Assembly (NCBI GenBank): GCA_963829355.1
Contig: CAWHHZ010000011.1
Location: 62,001 to 126,000 of the forward strand
DNA: 64,000 bases
Direction of reading: 5' to 3'
DNA from: CAWHHZ01 sp963829355
GTDB lineage: Bacteria > Acidobacteriota > Thermoanaerobaculia > Gp7-AA8 > JAHWKK01
The notes below the pieces were generated by a model. It saw only the letters and a list, made by a program, of their open reading frames with translations. It was not told the origin of the DNA and made no database searches. This document shows positions 7,862 to 16,737 of this stretch, in pieces (position 1 is the stretch's first letter; each line of letters opens with the position of its first letter). Position numbers and translations under genes: made by a program.

Positions 7862-9562
7862 TCAGAGTACCTTGACCTGCGAAATCTTCTTGCCGTTCGG
7901 ATCGAAGAGATGGACCGCGCAGGCCATGCAGGGGTCGAAGGAGTGGACCGTGCGCAGCACCTCGAGCGGGTGCTCGGTCTGTGCGATCGGATTGCCCAGC
8001 AGGGAAGCCTCGTAAGGACCGGAAACACCTTTTTCGTCCCGTGGACTCGCGTTCCAGGTCGTCGGGACGACCGCCTGATAGTTTTTGATTCTCTGGCCGT
8101 CGAGAACCACCCAGTGCGAGAGCGTTCCGCGCGGAGCCTCATGGAGGCCGACTCCCATGGTCTCACCCTTCGGGAACTGCGGCGGATTGTAAGTAGTCGA
8201 GTCTCCACCCGAGATGTTGTCGACGAGAAGCTGCCACTGCTGCATCGCCATGTCCGCGAGCATCGCTGCACGGACGGCGCGGGCGGCATGCCTTCCGAGA
8301 GTCGAATGGAGAACCTCCGGACCAACCTTCTTGCCCGAGATCGCCGCGACCGTCTCGAGAGCCTTGTGCGTCCATTTCTTCGCCAGTTCGTCGCCGGAGA
8401 GATAGGCGCAGAGAACGTTTGCGAGAGGTCCGACCTGCATCGGCTCTCCATTGAACCGCGGAGCCTTGACCCAGGTGTACTTGCCGTCGTCCTGGAAGTC
8501 GGTGAAGTTGGGATCCGTCTCACCTTTCCAGGGGTGGAGGGGTCCATCCTTCTGATACCAGGCGTGAGTACTGTCTTCCGTAACGCCGCTTCGGAAGTAT
8601 TCGTCCCGCTGGCCCGTGATCGGGCGATATGTGGAGAAGTCACCGTTCATGATCGTGCCACCCGGGAACAGGAACTTGCTGTTTCTGGTGTCGATCGGCA
8701 GATCCGGTACGGACATGTAGTTGGTGACGCCGGCGCCGTACCCGAACCACTCGGGATAGAAGGCAGCGACGGCGCAGACGTCGTTGAAGTAGACCTGCTG
8801 CACGAAAGGGATCACCTTGTCGAGCAGTGTCTTGGCCTGATAGAGACGGTCCAGATTGAGCGTCGCCTGACTGTCGAGATTGATGGCGTTTGCAACGCCG
8901 CCGACCGCCAGGTTCTGAATATGGGGGGTCTTGCTTCCGAGCATCGCAACGATCTGGTTGGGGTAGCGCTGGTACTCGAGCGCCTGCAGGTAGTGCGACG
9001 TCGCGACGAGGTTGACGTCCGCCGGCAGCTTCATGGCCGGATGTCCCCAGTAGCCATGCGCGAACGGGCCGAGCTGCCCTCCTGCGAGGAAGCCTTTGAT
9101 TTTGCTCTGGACCGCCTGCATTTCCATCTTTGAATTGCCGGTCCATTGCGAGAGACTCTCCGCCAGCGCCGAGGCTTTCGCCGGATCCGCATTCGGGACC
9201 TGCGTCACATCGACCCAGTCGAGCGCCGAGAGATGGTAGAAATGAACGATGTGATCGTGAAGTGCATGAGCGATCAGGATGATGTTCCTGATGTATTGCG
9301 CGTTGAGAGGAATCTCCAGATCGAGCGCATCTTCGACCGCGCGGACCGACGCCAGGGCGTGGACGGTCGTGCAGACGCCGCAGAATCGCTGCGTGAACAC
9401 CCACGCATCGCGCGGGTCGCGACCGACGAGAATCTTCTCGATTCCCCGCCACATCGTCGACGACGCCCAGGCTTTGTTGACGTGGCCGTTGTCGACTTCC
9501 ACGTCGACGCGGAGGTGCCCTTCGATTCGGGTGATGGGGTCGATGATCAGTCGCTTAGCCAT
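7862..9562 (-). CDS. hybC: [NiFe]-hydrogenase large subunit, second operon
   Basis: Second catalytic subunit, again 566 residues with nickel ligands C61/C64 (RFCGVCTTVH) and C545/C548 (DPCMACAVH) and a 15-residue removable tail. It is nearly the same protein as the one at 1947-3647, with changes spread evenly and no loss of active-site residues, so both copies look functional. It lies between the NrfD-type gene (overlap of 8 bp) and the maturation protease. Expected to oxidise H2 in the periplasm. It differs from group 1d/1h enzymes by its HybA/HybB-type partners; a formal subgroup call needs a phylogeny. Confidence 0.96.
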   Translation of the reverse strand: MAKRLIIDPITRIEGHLRVDVEVDNGHVNKAWASSTMWRGIEKILVGRDPRDAWVFTQRFCGVCTTVHALASVRAVEDALDLEIPLNAQYIRNIILIAHALHDHIVHFYHLSALDWVDVTQVPNADPAKASALAESLSQWTGNSKMEMQAVQSKIKGFLAGGQLGPFAHGYWGHPAMKLPADVNLVATSHYLQALEYQRYPNQIVAMLGSKTPHIQNLAVGGVANAINLDSQATLNLDRLYQAKTLLDKVIPFVQQVYFNDVCAVAAFYPEWFGYGAGVTNYMSVPDLPIDTRNSKFLFPGGTIMNGDFSTYRPITGQRDEYFRSGVTEDSTHAWYQKDGPLHPWKGETDPNFTDFQDDGKYTWVKAPRFNGEPMQVGPLANVLCAYLSGDELAKKWTHKALETVAAISGKKVGPEVLHSTLGRHAARAVRAAMLADMAMQQWQLLVDNISGGDSTTYNPPQFPKGETMGVGLHEAPRGTLSHWVVLDGQRIKNYQAVVPTTWNASPRDEKGVSGPYEASLLGNPIAQTEHPLEVLRTVHSFDPCMACAVHLFDPNGKKISQVKVL

Positions 9563-10808
9563 TGCTGTTTGTCCTCTTCTTCAGATGTAGAGATCTGGTA
9601 TGCGCAGCGTAGGCATCCCAGTCGGCATTGGTCGCCGGCAGAATTGCAAAACGTTTGGCCGTCCAGATGAACAGGACGACCGCAAGACCGATGTAGCCGA
9701 GAGCCATCAGAAGCTCTCCGACTTTCGGAAAATAGACCGACGGATGATTGACACGATACGCGAGGGTCGTCGGGGTAAACCTGTAGAGAATGCCGCCGAG
9801 TCCGGTCACGATCGACGTCATGAATAGAATCCGGGCCGTGTTGCGCCAGCGGGAATTGAACAGCGCCAGCGCCGGAACGAACACCAGCAGGTTTTCGATG
9901 TGAAACAGCGCCGCATAGACGGTCGTGCTGAACGCGAGTGCGAGATTCCCTCGGACGATCAGGTCGATGTAGCGCAGTGTGACGAAGATGATCGAGATCC
10001 ACGCCATGTAGCGCGCGAGCTCACCGAGAATCTGGAGGTCGAGGGGGCGCCGCCAGGCGAGGCTGGCAGTCATGAGGATGAAGATCACTGCGGCGAGTCC
10101 GCAGATCATCGCCTGGATGAGGTAGAACACGGGAAGCATCTGAGTCTGCCAGAGAGGGTGCACCTTGTGCCCTGCCAGCAGCATCAGAGACCCGAGAGAG
10201 GACTGGTGCATGGCGGGAAGCACCAGCGCCCCGGCGATCATCCAGGGATAGAGCTTCTTGATGGAGGGAACCAGGCCGTGAAGTGTTTTTCTCCGCTTCT
10301 CCCCGCTCTCGAGCATTGCCTGATCGAGAACGTAGGTACTGTTCTCGAAGAGAAGAAAGACCGACACGTACGCCGTCATGCAGATGGCGACCTCGAGGAG
10401 CGAGGAGTGGAGATTCCATCTCCACGGCAGGAACATGTTGTACATGTTCCATGGTCTGCCGACATCCATGGTGAGCGCAATCATACCCGTAAGGTAGAAG
10501 AGAAAGCTCGATGCGACGGCCGTCCGCATGACGCTGTGAAATTGTGTTTTGCCGAGGACGTAGCAGAGGAATGCGACCGCGAGACCTCCCGATCCGAGCG
10601 CGGTGAGGGTCATGACATTGAACGTCTTCCAGACACCCCACGCGTAGTCGTCGTTCATCCCTGTGAACCAGAGGCCGGTGAATATACGTGCCGCTGAGAG
10701 TGTGATGCCGATGAAGGCGAGGATGAACCAGAAGATGAACGGCGCCGAGAACAGCGGAGAATCGAAAACATGAACGTTGCGGTGCCAGTGATGAGATTTG
10801 CTGCTCAT
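9555..10808 (-). CDS. hybB: NrfD/HybB-type membrane subunit, second operon
   Basis: An intact 417-residue polytopic protein with about ten predicted helices, the probable quinone-reactive subunit. It shares MHQSSLGSLM and DVGRPW with the first copy, but otherwise the two membrane subunits differ over most of their length, including the N-terminal region of about 40 residues. This contrasts with the near-identity of the catalytic subunits. It overlaps the FeS gene by ATGA at 10805-10808 and the large-subunit start by 8 bp, so the whole operon is translationally coupled. Confidence 0.92.
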   Translation of the reverse strand: MSSKSHHWHRNVHVFDSPLFSAPFIFWFILAFIGITLSAARIFTGLWFTGMNDDYAWGVWKTFNVMTLTALGSGGLAVAFLCYVLGKTQFHSVMRTAVASSFLFYLTGMIALTMDVGRPWNMYNMFLPWRWNLHSSLLEVAICMTAYVSVFLLFENSTYVLDQAMLESGEKRRKTLHGLVPSIKKLYPWMIAGALVLPAMHQSSLGSLMLLAGHKVHPLWQTQMLPVFYLIQAMICGLAAVIFILMTASLAWRRPLDLQILGELARYMAWISIIFVTLRYIDLIVRGNLALAFSTTVYAALFHIENLLVFVPALALFNSRWRNTARILFMTSIVTGLGGILYRFTPTTLAYRVNHPSVYFPKVGELLMALGYIGLAVVLFIWTAKRFAILPATNADWDAYAAHTRSLHLKKRTNSNG

Positions 10809-11719
10809 AGCTCTTCGGGCCTTCCGGTCGCTTCCGCTTCCCGCCGGGCCTCCTCCTCCATCACCTTGTATCTCCGCTTCACCGTCGCGACGAGGACGGC
10901 GTAAACAGCGATCGGAATCGCGAGTCCCTTGTAGACGACGTTGTGAACCTTCGACCCGTAGTACGCTCTCGATTCGTCTCCGACCTCGGGAAGACCGAGC
11001 TCATTGAAGGGGAGATGGGACAGGTAGAGGACCTGGGTCCCACCGAGATCTCCCTCGCCGTAGACACGGTCCTCGTAGTATTTGCCGGGGTTCTCCCCGA
11101 TTCTCCTGTGAGCTTCTGCCAGGAGCTGCTTGCGCGTTCCAAAGATCACCGCGTCGACCGGACACACCTCTGTGCACGCGGGTTCCAGGCCTCGAGCGAG
11201 ACGATGATCGCAGAACTCACACTTCACGATTCTGGGATTGAACTCCGTCCACTCGAAGCGTGGGACGTCGAACGGGCAACTGATCTCGCAGTAGCGGCAC
11301 CCGATGCACTGAGATGGTTCCCATTTCACGATGCCGAACTCGCTCTTGGTCAGAGCACTGAACGGGCATCCCGCGACACAGGCTGGATCCACACAGTGCA
11401 TGCACTGCCGTTTCACGTAGGAGGTCTCACCCTCGTGATCCGCGAGGAGGATGATGTTCTTGGTCTGGGCGTTGAGGTCCGTTGGCATCTGCCACAAGCC
11501 ATCGGAGAGACTGCTGTCGGGGATCAGGTTGTTGGCCGTGGTGCAGGCCGACACACACGCCTTGCATCCGATGCACAAGGTGGTGTCGTACAGCATTGCA
11601 ATGGCGTCCTCGGGCGCTTCCGGAGTCGCGGTGGAGGCCGACGCGGTGGCGGCGCCGGCTGCCGCAACAGCTGCACCCGACCCGATCGACTTGAGGAGTT
11701 GGCGGCGGGAGAGGCTCAT
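10805..11719 (-). CDS. hybA: HybA-like ferredoxin subunit, second operon
   Basis: A 304-residue Tat-exported FeS protein. R5-R6 lie in LSRRQLLKS, and an alanine-rich h-region ends near ATASAS. Four cysteine groups are present, CIGCKACVSAC, CMHCVDPACVAGC, CIGCRYCEISC and CEFC...ACTEVC, for four [4Fe-4S] clusters. A C-terminal helix (GLAIPIAVYAVLVATV) is followed by basic residues. It overlaps the small-subunit stop (11716-11719) and the NrfD start by ATGA. It should connect the small subunit to the membrane subunit as in E. coli hydrogenase 2. Confidence 0.93.
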   Translation of the reverse strand: MSLSRRQLLKSIGSGAAVAAAGAATASASTATPEAPEDAIAMLYDTTLCIGCKACVSACTTANNLIPDSSLSDGLWQMPTDLNAQTKNIILLADHEGETSYVKRQCMHCVDPACVAGCPFSALTKSEFGIVKWEPSQCIGCRYCEISCPFDVPRFEWTEFNPRIVKCEFCDHRLARGLEPACTEVCPVDAVIFGTRKQLLAEAHRRIGENPGKYYEDRVYGEGDLGGTQVLYLSHLPFNELGLPEVGDESRAYYGSKVHNVVYKGLAIPIAVYAVLVATVKRRYKVMEEEARREAEATGRPEEL

Positions 11720-12885
11720 TTCTCGTCGCTCTCCTCTCCCGGTACCGACTCGTCTCCAGGAGTGTTCGAGAACTTTCTGGCCGCGACGTAACCCGCTCCG
11801 GCGATGATGCCGCCCGCGAGACCGGCGATGCCGGTGGCGGTCGCCGTCAGATAACCCTTCTGATGCTGCGTGTCGACTCCTGGATACGTTGCCGGTGGCG
11901 TCGGATCATTGATGGGCACTGTCTGCCAGTACGGGATGGTGAAGCCGACGAGTTTTTCCGTGCAGCCGAAACAGGGGGCGCCGATACCGATGGGCCAGGC
12001 GTCAGGAACTTCGTTGAAATGTCGGGTCGAACAGGGAGCGTGTGTCTGCGGCCCCTTGCATCCGAGCCGGAACAGGCAGTACCCCTGACGGTGTCCGTCG
12101 TCTCCCAGCTCCTGGGCAAAACGTCCCGCATCGAAATGGGGCCGTCTCGGGCAATGCTCGTGGATGACGCGATCGTAGGCGAAGAGCGGTCGCTTCTGAT
12201 CATTGAGAGCAGGTATTTTTCCGGTCTTCGCGACCTGGAGGACCGTCGCCAGGAAAACGTAAGGATTGGGCGGACAGCCAGGGAGATTGACGATCGGCTT
12301 GTCGGTGATGATGGAGTCGACTCCAACTGCGCCGGTCGGGTCGGGGCCGGAGGACGGAATCCCTCCCCATGACGCACACGATCCGATCGCGACGATTGCC
12401 GCGGCGCGCTGTCCGACTTCCCTGAGCGTATCGACGGCCTTTTTGCCGGCGACGGTGCAGTAGATCCCGTCGTCTCTTGTCGGTATGGAGCCCTCGACTA
12501 CGAGAATGAACTCACCGTCGTTTGCATCCATGGCCTCATGCATTGCGGCTTCGGCGTCGTGTCCCGATGCCGCCATGATCGTCTCGTGATAATCCAGGGA
12601 GATGATGTTGAAGATCAGATCAGCGAGATCGGGCTGCGAAGTTCTCAGAAGAGACTCGGTGCAACCAGTACAGTCCTGGAAATGGAGCCAGATGACCGAT
12701 GGACGCCTGGCCGAGCCGATTTCCTGTGCAACGGCGTCGATCGTCGTGAAGTTGGTGATCGATAGCCCGAAGGGAGCAGCGACCATCAGCTTTCCACAGA
12801 GCGTAAGGAAGTCGCGGCGGTTGGTGCCGCTTCGATCGAGATACTCGGCGATCGTGCCGGACTGCCTGGAGTCGTTCGTTTTCAT
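11716..12885 (-). CDS. hybO: [NiFe]-hydrogenase small subunit, second operon
   Basis: A 389-residue Tat substrate (R23-R24 in TNRRDFLTLC) with the proximal-cluster motif DCTGCTE, GSCASWGG, PGCPPNP, the distal histidine in HEHCPRRPHFD, and APCFGCTE. As in copy 1, the supernumerary cysteines of oxygen-tolerant hydrogenases are missing. A glycine/alanine-rich C-terminal helix (residues about 345-370) anchors it. It is the first gene of the second operon. The upstream 150 bp carry the same conserved AACTGAT...GTCAC block and palindrome as operon 1. Confidence 0.95.
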   Translation of the reverse strand: MKTNDSRQSGTIAEYLDRSGTNRRDFLTLCGKLMVAAPFGLSITNFTTIDAVAQEIGSARRPSVIWLHFQDCTGCTESLLRTSQPDLADLIFNIISLDYHETIMAASGHDAEAAMHEAMDANDGEFILVVEGSIPTRDDGIYCTVAGKKAVDTLREVGQRAAAIVAIGSCASWGGIPSSGPDPTGAVGVDSIITDKPIVNLPGCPPNPYVFLATVLQVAKTGKIPALNDQKRPLFAYDRVIHEHCPRRPHFDAGRFAQELGDDGHRQGYCLFRLGCKGPQTHAPCSTRHFNEVPDAWPIGIGAPCFGCTEKLVGFTIPYWQTVPINDPTPPATYPGVDTQHQKGYLTATATGIAGLAGGIIAGAGYVAARKFSNTPGDESVPGEESDEK

Positions 12886-13034
12886 GGAAGCCCCTGAAGT
12901 CTGCGATCAGCGCATAGGTACAGCTGTCGCCTCGTAGTTGGTGTCTGGATCTCTCTCTCGATCCGCATCACGTATCGTCGCAATGAGGAGCGATATGGAA
13001 ACTGATCCGCGTCACAAGGAAGGCGGACGTCACG

Positions 13035-13050
13035 TCACATGCCTTTGTGA
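13035..13050. promoter_or_regulatory. TCAC-N8-GTGA palindrome, hydrogenase operon 2
   Basis: TCACATGCCTTTGTGA, 150 bp upstream of the small-subunit ATG. A degenerate partner, TCACAAGGAAGGCGGA, starts at 13012, mirroring the two-site layout of operon 1 but with one half-site lost. The flanking GTGACGG is identical at both operons. Confidence 0.62.
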
Positions 13051-13095
13051 CGGAGACCCGGGAGCGGGCTTTTCGCAGGGGGAGAGGTCAGTTCT

Positions 13096-13129
13096 GCCGG
13101 GGCGTCCGCGCGTACGCGGACGCCCCGGC
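13096..13129 (-). terminator. Strong hairpin after the bc-complex operon
   Basis: A perfect 15-bp stem, GCCGGGGCGTCCGCG with its complement, closes a CGTA tetraloop nine bases after the cytochrome stop codon. No U-tract follows on the minus strand, so it may protect the 3' end or act in Rho-dependent termination. It separates this operon from hydrogenase operon 2 on the same strand. Confidence 0.6.
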
Positions 13130-13137
13130 GAGCTCCG

Positions 13138-14811
13138 TCAGCCGGAGATCGAACGGATCTTCAAGGCGAGGGCGACGAGGGCGACGACGATGATGGCGAG
13201 AGCGATCAGCAGACCCTGGCGGCGGTAGCGCAGTTCCTCGAGCGCACTGTCGCCCGACTCGAGCACCTCCTGCGCGTAGGCGGTGCCTTCACCGAACTTC
13301 TTCTCGAACTCCCCCTCACTGGAGAAGGTGTGGACCAGAACCTCGAGCTCGATCTGGCTGTCGACGGCGGCATCGAGTGACGCCGCGGCCTCCCGCGTTT
13401 CCACTCCTCCGCGGCGCGCGGCCAGTAAAATCCGTTCGGAGCGCGCCGTGAGACCGATGAGCTGTTTCATCGAGTCGAGCAGCCTCGACGCGGTCTGTCT
13501 CCCGGTCGATTCAGGGTCTCGGTGACAATCGGTACATTGACGTACCCGCGCCTCGACTTCCTCTCCCGTGACCGGATCCTCGTAGGTGTAGGTGGTTTTC
13601 CCGATCCTGAATTTTTCGAACAGGCGCGAGAACTCGGCCCGCATCACTCTCGTCTCCCCCTCGGGACCACGAAGGGTGTGCGGTTCCAGCTGCATCGCCT
13701 GATCCACGAGCCAGTTGAATCGCTGCTCATCATCGAGATTCAGTTTCTCGGCCTCTGCGAGCAGGCGCTGCAGTTCCGCGCCGTAGTGCTCCATGGTGGC
13801 TTCCGGTTCCATCGTTTCCGTCGACGGTTCGTGGCAGAACGAGCAGGGGCTCGGTGGAAGTGATCCGAGCAGAGCGATTGTGGGACGGATCACCGCGTGG
13901 TTCTCATGGCAGGTGACGCACTCGGTGAACTGCCGGATCTGCGCGATCTGTGGAGGGAATGATTCATGGCAGGAGTCGCAGCTCGTTCCGTCAGACAGAA
14001 AGTCGTTGTGGTTGGCGAATGCCGCGAGCTTCGGGCTCGAACGGAACAACTCCGATTCTCGACCATGACACTGGCCGCAAACGAACGCGACCGACTCGAC
14101 TCCGGGTGGGGTCGCTCCATGATCTCCGTGACAGTCGTTGCAGGTCGGTGCCGTCAGATCACCCCGGTTGTAGAGAGCGTTCGCGTGTACGCTACGTTTC
14201 CATTTGGCAACCTGGTCGACAGGCAGAGGCTGTCCGTGGGGCCCGAGATAGCCGGCCATGCGGCCAGCATCCGAATGGCATCCGCCGCACGTATCCGCGA
14301 CATTCGTCGGATACACGCGAGAATCGGGATTATCGACTTTGAGAATCTCGTGTGAGCCGTGGCAGTCGAGGCAGGTTGCCACCTTCTCGTCTCCCGTCTG
14401 AAGCGCACGGCCATGGTCGCTCGTCAGGTACTCCTGAACCTGATCCACACGGGCGTCCGGGTTGAACCGCCGCATGAACTGAAGAGATGAATGACAGCGA
14501 CCGCAGAACTCTGGGATCTCCGCACGCTCCGGCGCACCGCGATAAGGATTCGGAGTGAACCCGGTATCCATTGCGGCTGCCATGTCGTCCGCAACAGAGG
14601 GATCGGGATTGCCACCGTGGCAGTCGTGACACGAAAGCCCGACGTCCTGGTGGGCTCCATGCGCCTGCTGCACGAATTCGATCTGGCTCTCTTCGAACCA
14701 GTCGGCGCTCGTATGGCATATCTGGCAGGAACTGACTGGGGCTGACTGGGCCATGGCCGTGAATCCCGCTCCCAGTGCCACAGCGATGATGACGCCGTAG
14801 AATCGTTTCAT
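13138..14811 (-). CDS. Membrane-anchored 11-heme c-type cytochrome of the bc complex
   Basis: A 557-residue exported cytochrome with a signal peptide at residues 1-22, eleven CxxCH heme-binding sites (CQICH, CHDCH, CGRCH, CLDCH, CGGCH, CNDCH, CGQCH, CDSCH, CVTCH, CSFCH, CTDCH), a coiled-coil-like C-terminal region and a final transmembrane helix (GLLIALAIIVVALVALAL). It probably replaces cytochrome c1 as electron acceptor of the Rieske/cytochrome b complex, as multiheme subunits do in Geobacter Cbc-type complexes. The start overlaps the cytochrome b stop by 4 bp. The electron acceptor is not known; the decaheme conduit encoded divergently next door is the obvious candidate. Confidence 0.9.
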   Translation of the reverse strand: MKRFYGVIIAVALGAGFTAMAQSAPVSSCQICHTSADWFEESQIEFVQQAHGAHQDVGLSCHDCHGGNPDPSVADDMAAAMDTGFTPNPYRGAPERAEIPEFCGRCHSSLQFMRRFNPDARVDQVQEYLTSDHGRALQTGDEKVATCLDCHGSHEILKVDNPDSRVYPTNVADTCGGCHSDAGRMAGYLGPHGQPLPVDQVAKWKRSVHANALYNRGDLTAPTCNDCHGDHGATPPGVESVAFVCGQCHGRESELFRSSPKLAAFANHNDFLSDGTSCDSCHESFPPQIAQIRQFTECVTCHENHAVIRPTIALLGSLPPSPCSFCHEPSTETMEPEATMEHYGAELQRLLAEAEKLNLDDEQRFNWLVDQAMQLEPHTLRGPEGETRVMRAEFSRLFEKFRIGKTTYTYEDPVTGEEVEARVRQCTDCHRDPESTGRQTASRLLDSMKQLIGLTARSERILLAARRGGVETREAAASLDAAVDSQIELEVLVHTFSSEGEFEKKFGEGTAYAQEVLESGDSALEELRYRRQGLLIALAIIVVALVALALKIRSISG

Positions 14812-15983
14812 CGCAGCTCCTCCTCGTCTTTACGGCGGGTGATCAGACTGAAGATCCATAGAAGAAGAGCGGTCCCCAGAACGATCATGAGGGGCAGGAG
14901 CGACCAGCCGTATCCCCAGACCGTCATGATGAGCATGAACAGCAGCAGGACCACGCCGATCCAGGTGAAGAGCGGGCTGACTCCATCACGACGGATCCGG
15001 CGGTCCAGAAACGGAACCAGCAGCAGAAGGAGACCGCCGAGGCTGAAGGCGATGATCGCGAATGCTTCGTATTCGATGCCGAAGACCTCGCCCCCGGGCA
15101 CGTACTTGAGCGCCTGGAACATGAATACGAAGTACCACTCGGGGCGGATATCGGCGTAGGCGGGAGCGAAGGGATCCGCTTTGTCTCCCAGCTCCCAGGG
15201 GAACAGGGCAGCGAGCGCCGCCAGGACTCCCAGGGCGAGAACCCAGCCCCACAGATCTCTCAGGGCGTAGTGAGGAAAGAACTTCATCGGTTTCCGCCGG
15301 GCCGAGTCTGCCTCGACTTGCGGGGGAACACTCATGCCCTTGATCTGCACGAAAAGGAGATGCAGGAAGAGAAGGGAGGCGGTGAGGGCCGGCAGGATTG
15401 CCACGTGCCACCCGTAGAACCGGGAGAGCGTCCCACCGGTGACTCGTTCACCCCCGCGGAGAAAACGAAGCATCCACTCTCCCACGAGTGGAATAGAGCC
15501 CGCGATGTCGGTCCCAACCTTCGTCGCGAAGAACGCGAGCTGGTTCCACGGCAGGAGATAGCCGGAGAACCCGAAGCCCATCGTCAGAAACAGAACGATA
15601 CAGCCGGTGATCCAGGTCAGTTCTCTCGGGGGACGATAGGCCTTCATGAAAAAGACGGTGACCAGATGGATGAATGCGAAATACACCATCAGGTTCGCCG
15701 ACCAGGAATGGATCGACCGGATCAGCCAGCCGAAGGGAACAGTCGTCATGATGAACTCGACCGACTCGAATGCCTGGTCCGCCGACGGGCGGTAGTAGAG
15801 CATCAGGAGGATTCCGGTCGCGACCTGGACGAGAAAGAAAAACAGTGTCATCCCGCCGAGAAAGTAAAAGACGTTGTACCTGTGTACCGGTACGGTCTTC
15901 TTCTTCATGAAGGCGGTGAGCTCCGAGATCGGGGCGCGATCGTCGAGCCATGCGACGAGTTGCTGAGCGCGTTCTCTCATCAT
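14808..15983 (-). CDS. Cytochrome b subunit of a bc-type complex
   Basis: A 391-residue membrane protein of the cytochrome b/b6 family. Two heme-binding histidine pairs are visible: IHSW...FIH in the second helix and GWH...FLH in the fourth. The PEWY quinol-oxidation motif occurs as RPEWYFVF near residue 278. The single chain covers both the b6-like and subunit IV-like parts. The 4-bp overlap with the Rieske gene upstream and with the 11-heme cytochrome downstream indicates one three-gene operon. It should oxidise quinol and feed electrons to the Rieske protein and cytochrome. Confidence 0.93.
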   Translation of the reverse strand: MMRERAQQLVAWLDDRAPISELTAFMKKKTVPVHRYNVFYFLGGMTLFFFLVQVATGILLMLYYRPSADQAFESVEFIMTTVPFGWLIRSIHSWSANLMVYFAFIHLVTVFFMKAYRPPRELTWITGCIVLFLTMGFGFSGYLLPWNQLAFFATKVGTDIAGSIPLVGEWMLRFLRGGERVTGGTLSRFYGWHVAILPALTASLLFLHLLFVQIKGMSVPPQVEADSARRKPMKFFPHYALRDLWGWVLALGVLAALAALFPWELGDKADPFAPAYADIRPEWYFVFMFQALKYVPGGEVFGIEYEAFAIIAFSLGGLLLLLVPFLDRRIRRDGVSPLFTWIGVVLLLFMLIMTVWGYGWSLLPLMIVLGTALLLWIFSLITRRKDEEELR

Positions 15984-16441
15984 CAGGCCCTCGACACCAC
16001 GACGAGCGGTGCCTGCCCCCGGCCCTGCGGAACCAGGTTTACCTGAAATGCTTCGAGAGGTCGGGGTGGCGGGCCTGCCACGTTGCGGCCGTTCAGGTCG
16101 TAGACGCCATTGTGGCAGTTGCAGAAGATCCGGCTGCGGTCCTGCTGATATGTGACGATGCAGTCGAGATGGGTGCAGGTGGCGGAGAATGCGCGGAACT
16201 CGCCCTCTGCGACGCGCACGACGATCACCGGGTCCTGGCCGAAGCGCACGATCTTGAACCCGTTGGCGAGGAAGATCTCCTCATTGGCCGGGCCTGCTTC
16301 GACCTGGTTGGTCGTGGCTTCCGGCAGTTCCGGGGGGCTCAGAAAGCGGACCACCGGGAAAAGAACCGATGCGGCCAGCGCTCCGAACGATGTTCCGAGA
16401 AACCAATTGATGAACCCACGGCGATCAACCTGGGGACACAT
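15983..16441 (-). CDS. Rieske iron-sulfur protein of the bc-type complex
   Basis: A 152-residue protein with an N-terminal signal anchor (DRRGFINWFLGTSFG, a twin-arginine-like start) and the [2Fe-2S] motifs CTHLDC and CNCHNG. It takes electrons from quinol at cytochrome b. The ATG at 16441 is preceded by GGAGGAGG and was preferred over a longer in-frame start at 16531 that would run into the regulatory region. It is the first gene of the bc operon, divergent from the decaheme operon. Confidence 0.93.
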   Translation of the reverse strand: MCPQVDRRGFINWFLGTSFGALAASVLFPVVRFLSPPELPEATTNQVEAGPANEEIFLANGFKIVRFGQDPVIVVRVAEGEFRAFSATCTHLDCIVTYQQDRSRIFCNCHNGVYDLNGRNVAGPPPRPLEAFQVNLVPQGRGQAPLVVVSRA

Positions 16442-16527
16442 GCGAGTCCTCCTCCGCACTTGGTGGTGAATCGAGTTAGCTGTGCGGACAGATTGGTGGG
16501 TACCACTCACGAGCGACGTGTCTCGTG

Positions 16528-16543
16528 TCACCGCAGAGTGTGA
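16528..16543. promoter_or_regulatory. TCAC-N8-GTGA palindrome between bc complex and Mtr-like operon
   Basis: TCACCGCAGAGTGTGA lies 87 bp from the Rieske ATG and 195 bp from the decaheme cytochrome ATG, so one site could serve both divergent transcripts. It has the same half-sites and spacing as those at both hydrogenase operons. The remaining 190 bp to 16737 hold the promoter of the plus-strand operon and an AGGGG ribosome-binding site but no other recognisable element. Confidence 0.6.
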
Positions 16544-16737
16544 CGATCGTGCGGTTCACGGGCGGGACGGAGTTGTAGATTACTGCCAGGGTAATTTGTA
16601 TTTGTGCTGTCTCACGTGTAGAGTTTTTCAACACCAGACGCCCTGGGTGCTGCCGAACACGTGAGCGTGTGTCGTCTGTCACATTCCGCTCCGTGAGGGG
16701 ACGGAATACTGGCGCCAGTTGATCGAAAGGGGAAGAA

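Noticed and set aside
7910..9133. A 407-codon plus-strand frame over the second large subunit
   Set aside because: It covers the nickel-binding large subunit, whose motifs are complete on the other strand; composition is arginine/glutamate-rich as expected for a shadow.
5788..12885. Oxygen-tolerant group 1d hydrogenase
   Set aside because: The proximal-cluster motif reads CTGC in both small subunits, without the two additional cysteines required for the 4Fe-3S cluster.
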